Of a stretch of 64,000 bases of DNA, positions 1-11,772 are shown piece after piece (the stretch's first letter is position 1; each line of letters opens with the position of its first letter). The notes under the pieces were generated by a model. That model was not told the DNA's origin and made no database searches. It saw nothing but the letters and a program-made list of their open reading frames with translations. The DNA is from Cellulomonas sp. APG4. GTDB taxonomy: Bacteria; Actinomycetota; Actinomycetes; Actinomycetales; Cellulomonadaceae. A program made the translations under genes and the position numbers. Location: positions 1-64,000 of the forward strand of contig NZ_JAACYI010000018.1 in the NCBI RefSeq assembly GCF_009996735.1. The letters run 5' to 3'.

Positions 1-1
1 A

Positions 2-1291
2 GACGCCCGGGACGCCGCCCGGCAGCGGGGCCGCACCGCGCCCGCCGTCGCCGCCGTGCTCGCGGCCGTGGCGGGTGCGACGGCCGGGGCCGTCTACCTG
101 GCGACCGACGACGCGCGGCGGGCGGAGGCGTGGACGCAGGCGACCGCGATGGGCTCCGTCCAGGTCGCGCTCGCCGGTGCGGAGCAGGACGGGCCGACCG
201 AGCTCGAGGACAGACTCTCGACGGTGACGACGGCGCTCGAGCGGCGGTTCCCCGCCGACGTCGCGCCGGTGGTCGGCTACCTGCCGCCGTCGGGTGACGT
301 CTTCCTCTCGACATCCGTCGCGCGCACGCCCGAGCAGGCGTGCCCGCTGTGGGAGTCGGACGAAGCCTTCGCGGAGGACGAGGTCGCGCGCCTGCTCGAC
401 GACCCGCGCTGCGCGTCCGAGGTCGGCTGGTCCAGCACGGCCGTCTGGTCCGTGGGCGGCGGCATGGCGCCGCTGCTCGACGACGGCACGTTCGTCGCGC
501 TCGCGGGTCTGCCCGGAGCGGAGGAGGCGGCGGCGGCCGTCCGCGGCGGTGCGGCCCTGGTCAACGACCCCCGCGCGGTGTGGCCGGACGGGACGGCACG
601 CGTGACAGTGTCGTCGTACGACCTGACGGGCTTCGGCGAGAGCTACGAGGAGGTGGTCGAGCTCGAGCTCCCCGCGCACGTGGTCGACTGGCCGGACGTG
701 CTCTGGGACGTCGTCCTCCCCGTCGGGGTCGCGGACGAGCTCGCGCCCCTCGGCGGTCGGGTGGGACCCGCCGGCCTGCTCGCGCGGCCTCGCGGTGCCG
801 TGCCGGACGAGGTCGAGCTGCGCGAGTCGCTGCGTGCGGTGGACCCGGACCTGAGCGTCGCGGTCCAGGGCCCTTACCGCGGGGAGCTCGCGGTCACGCT
901 CCTGCTCGTCGTCGCCGCCACCGCGGTGGTCGGTCTCGGCGCCACCTGGATCGTCGTGGGGCTCGCCGCGGCCGAGTCGCGGGCCGACCTCGCGACGCTC
1001 GCCGCCGTGGGCGCCTCGCCGCGCACCCGCCGCCGGGTCGCGGGGGCGCAGGCCGGGGTGGTGACCGTGACGGGCACGGCCCTCGGTGTGGTCGCGGGAC
1101 TGCTGCTGGCCGCCCTGCTGGTGCACATGCGCGCGAGCAGCGGGTACGACGACGGGTTCGGGCCGTGGGAGCTCGACGTGCCGTGGGGCGCCCTCGGCAT
1201 GATCGGCCTCGGCCTCCCCGCCGCCGCCGTGCTGGTGGCGATGGTCGCGACGCCCTCGCGCCTGCCGCTCGTGCGCAGGATCGCGACGTGA
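2..1291 (+). CDS. FtsX/MacB-type ABC transporter permease, C-terminal part (5' end outside window)
   Basis: The frame is open from the window edge, so the true start lies upstream and about 430 residues are visible. A basic stretch (RQRGRTAP) leads into a hydrophobic segment. A long extracytoplasmic domain of roughly 250 residues follows, then three hydrophobic segments at about nt 880-980, 1060-1130 and 1190-1250. The sequence LAAVGASPRTRRR after the first of these matches the cytoplasmic loop common to FtsX-family permeases. Such permeases pair with a MacB/LolD-type ATPase to move lipids, peptides or drugs, or to transmit force across the membrane. The ATPase partner is not in the window and the substrate cannot be read. 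The next gene overlaps the stop by GTGA. Confidence 0.8.
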   Translation, partial: DARDAARQRGRTAPAVAAVLAAVAGATAGAVYLATDDARRAEAWTQATAMGSVQVALAGAEQDGPTELEDRLSTVTTALERRFPADVAPVVGYLPPSGDVFLSTSVARTPEQACPLWESDEAFAEDEVARLLDDPRCASEVGWSSTAVWSVGGGMAPLLDDGTFVALAGLPGAEEAAAAVRGGAALVNDPRAVWPDGTARVTVSSYDLTGFGESYEEVVELELPAHVVDWPDVLWDVVLPVGVADELAPLGGRVGPAGLLARPRGAVPDEVELRESLRAVDPDLSVAVQGPYRGELAVTLLLVVAATAVVGLGATWIVVGLAAAESRADLATLAAVGASPRTRRRVAGAQAGVVTVTGTALGVVAGLLLAALLVHMRASSGYDDGFGPWELDVPWGALGMIGLGLPAAAVLVAMVATPSRLPLVRRIAT

Positions 1292-1518
1292 CGCCGCGTA
1301 CAGGCACGGTGGGGCCCGCACCCGGGTCTGCGGCCGTGAGCGCCGACGAGCCCGAGGTCGCGCTCGATGACGTGCTGGGTGAGGGAGCCGGCCAGGGCCA
1401 CGACAGCCCCACCGAGCGCGAGCTGCGGCGGATGGTCCTCCTGCACCGGCGTGCGGCGCTCGCCGCACGCCGTCGTGCCGGGGTGCCCACGCCGCGGCGT
1501 GGCATGCTCGGGCCGTGA
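1288..1518 (+). CDS. Small hypothetical protein (76 aa)
   Basis: A 76-residue frame starts with GTG overlapping the upstream TGA (GTGA) and ends overlapping the next GTG in the same way, so it fits exactly between two genes as a coupled cistron. The N-terminal half is acidic and Gly/Ala/Pro rich. The C-terminal half is strongly basic and could form a helix (ELRRMVLLHRR then [10 protein letters not shown]). There is no signal peptide or membrane segment. No family is recognised. The caveat is that a -10-like CATGCT lies inside its 3' end, serving the next gene, so it may be only spacer that happens to stay open. Confidence 0.45.
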   Translation: MTPRTGTVGPAPGSAAVSADEPEVALDDVLGEGAGQGHDSPTERELRRMVLLHRRAALAARRRAGVPTPRRGMLGP

Positions 1519-2042
1519 TCACCCGGATGGCGACGGTCGACGACGCCCCTGCCGTGGCCGACCTGGTGCACCGCGCCTACCGCTCGGACGAGAGCCGCAC
1601 GGGGTGGACCACGGAGGCCGACCTCGTCGGCGGGCAGCGCGTGGACGCCGCGATGGTGAGCGAGCTCGTGACCTCGCCCACCGGGGTGGTGCTGGTCGCC
1701 GAGGACGACGACGGCCTGCTGGCGTGCTGCCACCTCGAGCGCCGTGACGCCGTCGCGTACCTCGGCATGTTCGCGGTGCGGCCTCGGCACCAGGGCCGCG
1801 GCACAGGGCGCGCGATGCTCAGCGCCGCCGAGGAGCATGCGGCCCGGGCATGGGGTGCGGCCACGCTCGAGATCTCGGTGATCAACCACCGCCACGAGCT
1901 CATCGCCTGGTACGAGCGCTGCGGGTTCGCGCGCACCGGGGTCGAGCACGCGTTCCCCTACGGCGACGAGCGCTACGGACTCCCGCAGCGGGACGACCTG
2001 GTGCTCCTCGAGATGGTCAAGCGGCTGGGGCCTGCGGCCTGA
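1515..2042 (+). CDS. GNAT-family N-acetyltransferase
   Basis: A 175-residue single-domain GNAT protein. It shows the expected order: N-terminal start (ITRMATVDDAPAVADL), central strand ending YLGMFAVRP, and the acetyl-CoA pyrophosphate loop RHQGRGTGRAML, a good Q/RxxGxG/A match. The C-terminal strand-helix is NHRHELIAWYERCGF with the typical WYxRxGF. It should transfer acetyl from acetyl-CoA to an amine; the substrate cannot be inferred. The start is GTG at 1515: a -10-like CATGCT at 1503-1508 sits 6 nt upstream with no Shine-Dalgarno, fitting a leaderless transcript, although the codon also overlaps the preceding stop. Confidence 0.85.
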   Translation: MITRMATVDDAPAVADLVHRAYRSDESRTGWTTEADLVGGQRVDAAMVSELVTSPTGVVLVAEDDDGLLACCHLERRDAVAYLGMFAVRPRHQGRGTGRAMLSAAEEHAARAWGAATLEISVINHRHELIAWYERCGFARTGVEHAFPYGDERYGLPQRDDLVLLEMVKRLGPAA

Positions 2043-2096
2043 CGCCGCCCACCCGGCGCGCCCGCCGACCCCGTGCGGCGTGGCGGGCGCTCGGGG

Positions 2097-2102
2097 CAGG
2101 AT
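2097..2102 (+). promoter_or_regulatory. -10-like hexamer of a leaderless start (SDR gene)
   Basis: CAGGAT is followed by exactly 6 nt and then the ATG at 2109, with no Shine-Dalgarno between. In actinobacteria this spacing puts the transcription start on the first base of the start codon. The assignment is by pattern only. Confidence 0.45.
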
Positions 2103-2108
2103 GGACCC

Positions 2109-2951
2109 ATGAGCGACGCAGCCCATCCCCAGACCCCACGCACCGCCGTCGTCACGGGAGCAGGTCGCGGCATCGGCCGTGGCCTCGCGCTCGGCCTCGC
2201 CCGGGCCGGCTACGCGGTCGCGCTGGTCGGCCGCAACCGCGACACCCTCGAGGCCGTCGCCCTCGAGATCTCTGACGGCCCGGCCGAGCACGAGGCCGTG
2301 GTGGTGGTGGCCGACGTCTCGGACCCGGACGCCGTCACCGCCGCCGCCCAGCAGATCGAGGGGGCGTTCGGCGCGCAGGGCGGGGTGGGCCTGCTGGTCA
2401 ACAACGCGGGCGTGATCGAGCAGCAGGAGAAGCCGTTCGCCGAGGACGACGTGGCCGACGTGTGGCGCGTGATCGAGGTCAACGTGCGGGGCCCGCTGCT
2501 GCTGACGCATGCGCTGCTGCCCGGCATGCTCGCGCGCGGCGGCGGCCGCATCGTCAACATCAACTCGGGCTCGGCGTTCCGCCGTTCCGAGACGTACACG
2601 GGCTACGGGATCAGCAAGGGAGCCCTCGCGCGCTTCACCACGCTGCTCGACTCGCAGTACCGCGACCAGGGCCTGCGGACGTTCGACCTCGCGCCGGGCG
2701 TGGTCGTCACGGACATGACGCGCGCCATGCCGCTGCACGAGGAGCGCACCGAGTGGACCCCCATCGAGGCGAGCGTGGACCTGGTGGTGGGCATCGGAGA
2801 CGGGCAGCTCGACGCGCTCTCAGGGCGGTTCCTTCGCGCAGGCTCGGACGACCTCGCCTCGCTCAGCACCCACGCCTACGACATCCTCGTGGCCGACTCG
2901 CGCCGCCTCGCCGTGCTCCCGTGGGGCCACGACGACCCGTTGCAGCCCTGA
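2109..2951 (+). CDS. Short-chain dehydrogenase/reductase (SDR)
   Basis: A 280-residue classical SDR. The NAD(P)-binding motif TGAGRGIG lies at about residues 16-23, NNAG at about 100-103, the catalytic serine in NINSGSAF, and the catalytic pair in YGISK. SDRs of this type interconvert hydroxyl and carbonyl groups on small substrates in the cytoplasm; the substrate cannot be read. Longer in-frame starts exist back to 2073, but 2109 is preferred because a -10-like hexamer lies 6 nt upstream and the Rossmann motif then falls at the usual distance from the N-terminus. It runs convergently into the P-loop kinase gene, 40 bp away. Confidence 0.85.
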   Translation: MSDAAHPQTPRTAVVTGAGRGIGRGLALGLARAGYAVALVGRNRDTLEAVALEISDGPAEHEAVVVVADVSDPDAVTAAAQQIEGAFGAQGGVGLLVNNAGVIEQQEKPFAEDDVADVWRVIEVNVRGPLLLTHALLPGMLARGGGRIVNINSGSAFRRSETYTGYGISKGALARFTTLLDSQYRDQGLRTFDLAPGVVVTDMTRAMPLHEERTEWTPIEASVDLVVGIGDGQLDALSGRFLRAGSDDLASLSTHAYDILVADSRRLAVLPWGHDDPLQP

Positions 2952-2991
2952 CCCGAGAGCGTCGGGACTCGCGACGCGTGGACGAGCCCGG

Positions 2992-3498
2992 TCAGACCTG
3001 GGCCGACGGTGAGACGACGCGGATCTCGAGGCCCTCGTCGGCCGTCGGCGGTTCGAAGAGCCGGGCCAGGTGCCGCACGCCCTCGGCGGTGAGGGCGTGC
3101 GATGTCTCGTCGCCGGCGCAGCGGCGATGCTCCGCCCGACCGAGGGCCGTCTCGAGGGGCACCGCGACGTGGTGCAGCACCGGTCGGTAGCCGGCCGACA
3201 GGGCCTCGTCCCGCCACCGCTCGCGCCGATCGCGGCTCCAGAGGTTCCAGTCGAGGACGACGTCCGTGCCCGTGGCAAGCACCTGCAGCGCGACGTCCCA
3301 GATCAGTCGCCGGCAGCGCTCGCTCAGCTCGGGGTAGCGAGGGTCCTCGTACGAGAGGCCGTGGAGCCGGAGCATCCACTCGTCGAGGGTGAACCGCACC
3401 GCCGGTCCTTCGGCCTCCAGGCGCCGGGCATGGGTCGTCTTGCCTGCACCGTTGAGTCCCGCGAGCAGGTGCACCGTCGTCCCGGCCGGACCAGTCAT
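2992..3498 (-). CDS. P-loop kinase-like ATPase (AAA_33/zeta-like fold)
   Basis: 168 residues. A Walker A motif GLNGAGKTT lies close to the N-terminus and is followed by TLDEWMLRL, where the Asp-Glu resembles the substrate/base position of gluconate-kinase or zeta-toxin-like kinases. TDVVLDWNLWSRDRRERW matches the AAA_33 pattern (vvlDgnf...r) and the C-terminal part carries the expected Arg-rich lid (LETALGRAEHRRC). It probably phosphorylates a small molecule, nucleic acid or antibiotic. ATG 3498 is chosen over 3510 because CATGAT lies 7 nt upstream in the leaderless arrangement. It diverges from mazEF across a perfect inverted repeat, so it may share regulation with that pair. Membership of a toxin system is inference. 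Confidence 0.7.
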   Translation of the reverse strand: MTGPAGTTVHLLAGLNGAGKTTHARRLEAEGPAVRFTLDEWMLRLHGLSYEDPRYPELSERCRRLIWDVALQVLATGTDVVLDWNLWSRDRRERWRDEALSAGYRPVLHHVAVPLETALGRAEHRRCAGDETSHALTAEGVRHLARLFEPPTADEGLEIRVVSPSAQV

Positions 3499-3535
3499 GG
3501 CCGCGATCATGCCTGACCGGAGGTCGCAAGGGACG

Positions 3536-3568
3536 GCTCTGTGCATCCCGATCCGGGATGCACAGAGC
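3536..3568. promoter_or_regulatory. Perfect 15-bp inverted repeat, candidate MazEF operator
   Basis: The arms GCTCTGTGCATCCCG and CGGGATGCACAGAGC are exact complements separated by 3 nt (ATC). The element sits between the divergent P-loop kinase and mazE genes, covers the expected -35 to -10 spacer of the mazE promoter, and ends one base before the TAGGAT hexamer. Type II toxin-antitoxin pairs are usually autorepressed by the antitoxin through such a palindrome, which is the inferred role here. Confidence 0.75.
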
Positions 3569-3574
3569 TAGGAT
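3569..3574 (+). promoter_or_regulatory. -10-like hexamer of a leaderless mazE transcript
   Basis: TAGGAT is followed by 6 nt and the ATG at 3581. The matching -35 position falls inside the inverted repeat, so a repressor bound there would block RNA polymerase. Confidence 0.55.
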
Positions 3575-3580
3575 GGCGGC

Positions 3581-3814
3581 ATGAGCACGCAGATCGCCGT
3601 CAGGCTCCCCGACGAGATGGTCGCCTTCCTCGACCGCACGGTCGCGAGTGGGCTCGCACCCAGCAGAGCCGCCGTCGTCGTCTCGGCCGTGGAGCGGGAG
3701 ATGCGCCGCCTCCTGGCGGAGCAGGACGCCCGCCTGCTGGAGCAGAAGGGGAGTGCGGACGACCTCGACGAGCTCGTGCGGTGGACCGCGAGCCACGTCG
3801 AGATCGAGGACTGA
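3581..3814 (+). CDS. MazE-like antitoxin, ribbon-helix-helix type
   Basis: 77 residues. The N-terminus (MSTQIAVRLPDEMVAFLD) is a ribbon-helix-helix DNA-binding start: a short beta strand IAVRLP followed by helix DEMVAFLDRTVA and a second helix from SRAAVVVSAVERE. The charged C-terminal half (RRLLAEQDARLLEQKG and the acidic tail) is the part that in this family wraps and neutralises the MazF toxin. The stop is 2 nt before the toxin start, a standard antitoxin-toxin order. It is probably the DNA-binding autorepressor acting at the 15-bp palindrome upstream. Confidence 0.82.
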   Translation: MSTQIAVRLPDEMVAFLDRTVASGLAPSRAAVVVSAVEREMRRLLAEQDARLLEQKGSADDLDELVRWTASHVEIED

Positions 3815-3816
3815 GC

Positions 3817-4131
3817 GTGCGGGAGATCCGCCTGGTACGTCTCGACAAGACGCGACCTGCGGTGGTGCTGACCCGGGAGGCTGCGCGCGCGGCGATGTCG
3901 AAGGTGACGGTCGCCCCGATCACGAGCACCGTGAAGGGGCTGTCCAGCGAGGTGCTGGTCGGCCCGGAGAACGGCCTGGACCACCGCTGCGTGGTCGCGC
4001 TCGACAACGTCGTCACGGTGCCGGACGCTGCCCTCGGACGCACCGTCGGGTACCTCACGGCGACGCAGGAGGCCGAGCTCGCACGCGCGGTGGTGCTCGC
4101 GTACGACCTCGACGTGCCGCTCCTCGGCTGA
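3817..4131 (+). CDS. MazF/PemK-family endoribonuclease toxin
   Basis: 104 residues from a GTG start two bases after the antitoxin stop. Family landmarks are LDKTRPAVVLT near the N-terminus (RP then the hydrophobic strand), VTVAPITST in the middle, GLSSEVLVGPENGL and CVVALDNVVTV. The Arg of KTRP and the Thr/Ser of PITST occupy the positions of the MazF active site. The family cleaves mRNA at short sequence motifs and arrests growth when the antitoxin decays; the cleavage site of this member cannot be told. Length is normal and all core motifs are intact, so it is likely active. It ends 12 bp from the convergent glycosyltransferase gene. Confidence 0.88.
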   Translation: MREIRLVRLDKTRPAVVLTREAARAAMSKVTVAPITSTVKGLSSEVLVGPENGLDHRCVVALDNVVTVPDAALGRTVGYLTATQEAELARAVVLAYDLDVPLLG

Positions 4132-4143
4132 GGCGCCCGGAGC

Positions 4144-5228
4144 TCAGTGGTGGACGGCGGGGCGCACCTCGTCACTGATCGCCACGGGCCCGAACCACTC
4201 GGTGACACGCTCGACTATCGCCTGCTCGAACACGTCGTCGTCGTGGCGGGCGCGCAGCCAGGCGCCGAAGTCGCCGTCCGCGCACGCGTCGAGCTCGCGC
4301 CTGCACGCGGCGGTGTCCGTCACCGCGCGCAGCAGCATCTCCTCGGCCTCGTGCGCCGAGCGGTACACGAACGGGTAGCCCTCGGGCAGCAGCGCGCGCG
4401 CCCACGGCTCGTCGGGGAACACCCCCACGGCGCCCGCGACCATCGCCTCGACGTACTCCAGGCCGTACGACTCCTCCACGGCCGTCGCGAGGAACGCCGT
4501 CGTGCGCGCGAGCGCGTGCCAGTAGTCCTCGCGGGACGCGGTGAGCGGGCCCACCCAGCTCCAGTCGCGCCGCGAGAGCCGCATCGCCTGCTCGCTGATC
4601 AGGTGCGACTCGTGCAGCCGCGCCTCGACCTTGATCGGTGTGCGGCGTGCGACGCGCTCGACCACCTCGAGGAACAGCGCGGGACGCTTGCGCTCGGACA
4701 GGTAGATCGCGGGGTAGAGCACCACAGGCACGGACGGCTCGGAGCGCGGCTGCACGTGCTCGAGCCGGATGCCCAGGTTGACCCACGCGATCTCGGCCTT
4801 GCCCGCGAGCGGCGCGATGGTCCACTGGTCGACGATCTCGCGGATCTCCGTCGCGGTACGCGCCGAGTTCGCGAACGTCGGGAAGAGCGCGCAGGACAGC
4901 GCGAGGGCCGCGCGTTCGACCTTGTGCGTGTACTGCGAGGTGTTCCACCACACGAAGTTCATGAGCCGGGGCTCGGCGCCGCGTGCGTGCAGCGTCTGCC
5001 ACACGGTCACCGAGTCGAGCACGTCCATGGTGAGCACCACGGTGTCGTCCGTGTCGACGAACTCGAGCGGGATCATGTCGAACCCGTCGCACTGCCGCGG
5101 CCCCGGGCCGATCAGCAGCGCCTCGGGGAACACGCGCAGCAGGCGCCGCACGAGGGTCGCACCGGCGTCGTGGCCCGTGACGTGACCGTCCGCGTCGACC
5201 ATCGCCTGCGCGTACCGCACCGCGACCT

Positions 5229-5232
<4 letters not shown>
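4144..5232 (-). CDS. Glycosyltransferase-like protein (GT-B fold)
   Basis: 362 residues, cytosolic, with no signal peptide. The C-terminal half looks like a GT4-type nucleotide-sugar binding domain: VVLYPAIYLSERKRPALFLE corresponds to the strand after the linker, and SYGLEYVEAMVAGAVGVFP to the E-x7-E donor-binding motif (EESYGLEYVEAM). The N-terminal half contains a TVWQTLHARG/NFVWWNTSQYTHKVERA acceptor-side segment. The acceptor and sugar are unknown. Its ATG overlaps the hppA stop (ATGA), so it is translationally coupled to the membrane pyrophosphatase. No functional link between the two is known to me. Confidence 0.7.
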
Positions 5233-7790
<2,558 letters not shown>

Positions 7791-7994
7791 GCGCTACCAC
7801 CTCGTCGTGTCTGCCACCCCACCCTCGACGCTAGGACCGCGCGGCCCCGCCTGACCCGTGACCTTCGGCCCCTGCTCGGGCGCACGACGGCGCTGCGGGT
7901 CCTTGGTCCCCTGGATCGGGGGGCGGGGCGGGAGCACCCTGGGACGTAGTCGGCGTCCGCAACGGGGCGGGCGTCCTGCGCAGAGAGGCGCATC
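7791..7994. promoter_or_regulatory. Divergent promoter region between hppA and ppdK
   Basis: 204 bp with no frame of its own. Reading leftward, TAGCGT at 7828-7833 could be the hppA -10 box with a leader of about 30 nt. No convincing -10 is visible for ppdK. No strong palindrome or riboswitch-like structure was seen. Confidence 0.4.
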
Positions 7995-10721
7995 GTGGCC
8001 ACGTACGTCTACGACTTCAGCGAAGGCAACAAGGACCTCAAGGACCTCCTCGGCGGCAAGGGGGCCAACCTCGCCGAGATGACGCGGATCGGTCTGCCGG
8101 TCCCGCCCGGGTTCACGATCACCACCGAGGCGTGCCGCGCCTACATGGCGAGCGGCCACCTCCCACCCGAGCTGCGCGTCGAGGTGACCATGGCCCTGCG
8201 CAGGCTCGAGGACTCCCTGGGCCGCGGGCTCGGTGACTTCCACGACCCGCTGCTGGTCTCGGTGCGCTCGGGCGCCAAGTTCTCGATGCCCGGGATGATG
8301 GACACCGTCCTCAACATCGGCCTCAACGACGCGTCGGTGCAGGGCCTCACGAAGTTCTCGGGTGACGAGCGGTTCGCGTGGGACTCCTACCGCCGGCTCA
8401 TCCAGATGTTCGGCAAGACCGTCCTGGACATCGACGGCGACCTGTTCAGCCACGCGCTCGACGACATGAAGAAGGCGCGCGGCGTCGCGGCGGACACCGA
8501 GCTCAGCGCGGGCGACCTGCACGAGCTGGTGGACCAGTTCAAGGAGATCGTGCGCGAGCAGTCGGGCCGCGAGTTCCCGCAGCACCCGCGTGAGCAGCTC
8601 GACCTCGCCATCACCGCCGTCTTCAACTCGTGGAACACCGACCGCGCGCGCCTGTACCGGCGGCGCGAGCGCATCCCGCACGACCTGGGCACGGCCGTCA
8701 ACGTGGTGTCGATGGTCTTCGGCAACCTCGGGGCGGACTCGGGCACGGGCGTGTGCTTCACGCGGGACCCCGCCACGGGCAAGTCCGGCGTGTACGGCGA
8801 CTACCTGCCCAACGCGCAGGGCGAGGACGTCGTCGCGGGCATCCGCAACACCCTGAGCCTCGCGGACCTCGAGCGCCTCGACCCGACGTCGTACGCCGAG
8901 CTGCGCGCCGCGATGCGCACCCTCGAGACGCACTACCGCGACCTGTGCGACATCGAGTTCACGATCGAGCGCGGCAAGCTCTGGATGCTGCAGACCCGCG
9001 TGGGCAAGCGGACCGCGGGTGCGGCCTTCCGTATCGCGACCCAGCTGGTCGACGAGCACCTCATCACGATGGACGAGGCGCTCCAGCGCGTCTCGGGCGC
9101 CCAGCTGAGCAACCTCATGTTCCCGCAGTTCGACTCCGAGGCCGAGCGCGACCTGCTCGCCACGGGCATGGCCGCCTCGCCGGGAGCCGCCGTCGGGCAG
9201 GCCGTCTTCGACTCGGCCACGGCCCAGGAGTGGGCGGCCCAGGGCAAGGACGTCATCCTCGTGCGCCGCGAGACCAACCCGGACGACCTGGGCGGCATGA
9301 TCGCCGCGGTCGGCGTGCTGACGTCGCGCGGCGGCAAGACCTCGCACGCGGCCGTCGTCGCGCGCGGCATGGGCACCACCTGCGTGGTGGGCGCCGAGAA
9401 GCTCGACGTGGACGTGGTGGCCCGCCGCATCAGGGTGGGCAAGCGCGTGGTGGCCGAGGGCGACACGATCGCGATCGACGGCTCGACCGGCGAGATCTTC
9501 GTGGGCGCGGTGCCGGTGGTCCCGTCGCCCGTCGTCCAGTACCTCGAGGAGGGGCTCGACGTCGCGCTCGGGGCACTGCACGGGGACGACGCCGACCAGA
9601 CGGCCGAGCTGGTGCGGGCCGTGGACCGGATCCTCACCCACGCCGACGTCGTGCGTCGCCTGCGCGTGCACGCCAACGCCGACACGGCCGACGACGCCCA
9701 CCGTGCACGGCTGTGGGGTGCCCAGGGCATCGGTCTGTGCCGCACCGAGCACATGTTCCTCGGCGAGCGGCGCGTGCTCATCGAGCGGCTGATCCTCGCG
9801 ACCACCGACGACGAGCGGACGGCGGCGCTCGACGCGCTGCTCCCGCTCCAGCGTGCGGACTTCGTCGACCTGCTCGAGCAGATGGACGGGCTCCCGACGA
9901 CGATCCGGCTGATCGACCCGCCGCTGCACGAGTTCCTGCCCGACCTCACCGCGCTCTCGGTCAAGGTCGCGCTCGCCGACGAGCGCGGCGAGACGGGCGA
10001 GGACGTCGAGCGTGACCGGCTGCTGCTGGCCGCGGTGCAGCGCATGCACGAGGCCAACCCGATGCTGGGCCTGCGCGGCGTGCGCCTGGGGATCGTGATC
10101 CCGGGGCTGTTCGCCCTGCAGATCCGGGCCGTGGCCGAGGCCGCGGCGCAGCGTCTGGCCGACGGCGGCCGTCCGCACGCCGAGATCATGGTGCCGCTCG
10201 CGGCATCCGTGATGGAGCTGCACCTGGTGCGCGACGAGGCCGAGCAGATCATCGCCGACGTCGCACGCGAGCAGGGGGTCGAGCTGCACATCCCGATCGG
10301 CGCGATGATCGAGCTCCCGCGCGCGGCGCTCACGGCCGACCGCATGGCCGGCGCCGCCGAGTTCTTCTCGTTCGGCACCAACGACCTGACGCAGACCACG
10401 TGGGGCTTCTCGCGTGACGACGTCGAGGGCGCGTTCTTCGCCGAGTACACCGAGAAGGGCGTGATCAGCGTGTCGCCGTTCGAGACGATCGACCGGCGCG
10501 GCGTGGGTCGCCTCGTGCGGATCGCCGTCGAGGAGGGGCGCGCCGCGCGGCCCGAGCTCACGCTCGGCGTCTGCGGTGAGCACGGCGGCGACCCGGAGTC
10601 GGTGCACTTCTTCCACGAGGTGGGTCTCGACTACGTCTCCTGCTCGCCGTTCCGCGTGCCCGTGGCCCGGCTCGAGGCCGGCCGCGCCGCCGTCTCGACG
10701 GGAGGCAGCGACACCCGCTGA
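7995..10721 (+). CDS. ppdK: Pyruvate, phosphate dikinase
   Basis: 908 residues. It interconverts pyruvate + ATP + Pi with PEP + AMP + PPi. The domains are in the family order. The nucleotide-grasp domain starts with GGKGANLAEMTRIGLPVPPG. The phosphohistidine domain has SRGGKTSHAAVVARGMG, with the swivelling His at about residue 451. The TIM-barrel PEP domain has GLCRTEHMF, FGTNDLTQTTWGFSRDD and the C-terminal SCSPFRVPVARL. The GTG at 7995 is preceded by AGAGAGG at a good distance. Divergence from hppA suggests linked control of pyrophosphate: PPDK run toward PEP makes PPi, run in glycolysis it consumes it. All catalytic motifs are intact. Confidence 0.96.
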   Translation: MATYVYDFSEGNKDLKDLLGGKGANLAEMTRIGLPVPPGFTITTEACRAYMASGHLPPELRVEVTMALRRLEDSLGRGLGDFHDPLLVSVRSGAKFSMPGMMDTVLNIGLNDASVQGLTKFSGDERFAWDSYRRLIQMFGKTVLDIDGDLFSHALDDMKKARGVAADTELSAGDLHELVDQFKEIVREQSGREFPQHPREQLDLAITAVFNSWNTDRARLYRRRERIPHDLGTAVNVVSMVFGNLGADSGTGVCFTRDPATGKSGVYGDYLPNAQGEDVVAGIRNTLSLADLERLDPTSYAELRAAMRTLETHYRDLCDIEFTIERGKLWMLQTRVGKRTAGAAFRIATQLVDEHLITMDEALQRVSGAQLSNLMFPQFDSEAERDLLATGMAASPGAAVGQAVFDSATAQEWAAQGKDVILVRRETNPDDLGGMIAAVGVLTSRGGKTSHAAVVARGMGTTCVVGAEKLDVDVVARRIRVGKRVVAEGDTIAIDGSTGEIFVGAVPVVPSPVVQYLEEGLDVALGALHGDDADQTAELVRAVDRILTHADVVRRLRVHANADTADDAHRARLWGAQGIGLCRTEHMFLGERRVLIERLILATTDDERTAALDALLPLQRADFVDLLEQMDGLPTTIRLIDPPLHEFLPDLTALSVKVALADERGETGEDVERDRLLLAAVQRMHEANPMLGLRGVRLGIVIPGLFALQIRAVAEAAAQRLADGGRPHAEIMVPLAASVMELHLVRDEAEQIIADVAREQGVELHIPIGAMIELPRAALTADRMAGAAEFFSFGTNDLTQTTWGFSRDDVEGAFFAEYTEKGVISVSPFETIDRRGVGRLVRIAVEEGRAARPELTLGVCGEHGGDPESVHFFHEVGLDYVSCSPFRVPVARLEAGRAAVSTGGSDTR

Positions 10722-10734
10722 CGGGGTCGACGGC

Positions 10735-10740
10735 TACGCT
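10735..10740 (+). promoter_or_regulatory. -10-like hexamer of a leaderless start (DUF368 gene)
   Basis: TACGCT is followed by 6 nt (CGGCGG) and the GTG at 10747. It supports a separate transcript in addition to read-through from ppdK. Confidence 0.5.
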
Positions 10741-10746
10741 CGGCGG

Positions 10747-11763
<1,017 letters not shown>

Positions 11764-11772
11764 CCGAGGGGC

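Noticed and set aside
7794-10616. A 940-codon minus-strand frame opposite ppdK
   Set aside because: It is the antisense shadow of PPDK, which has all catalytic motifs.
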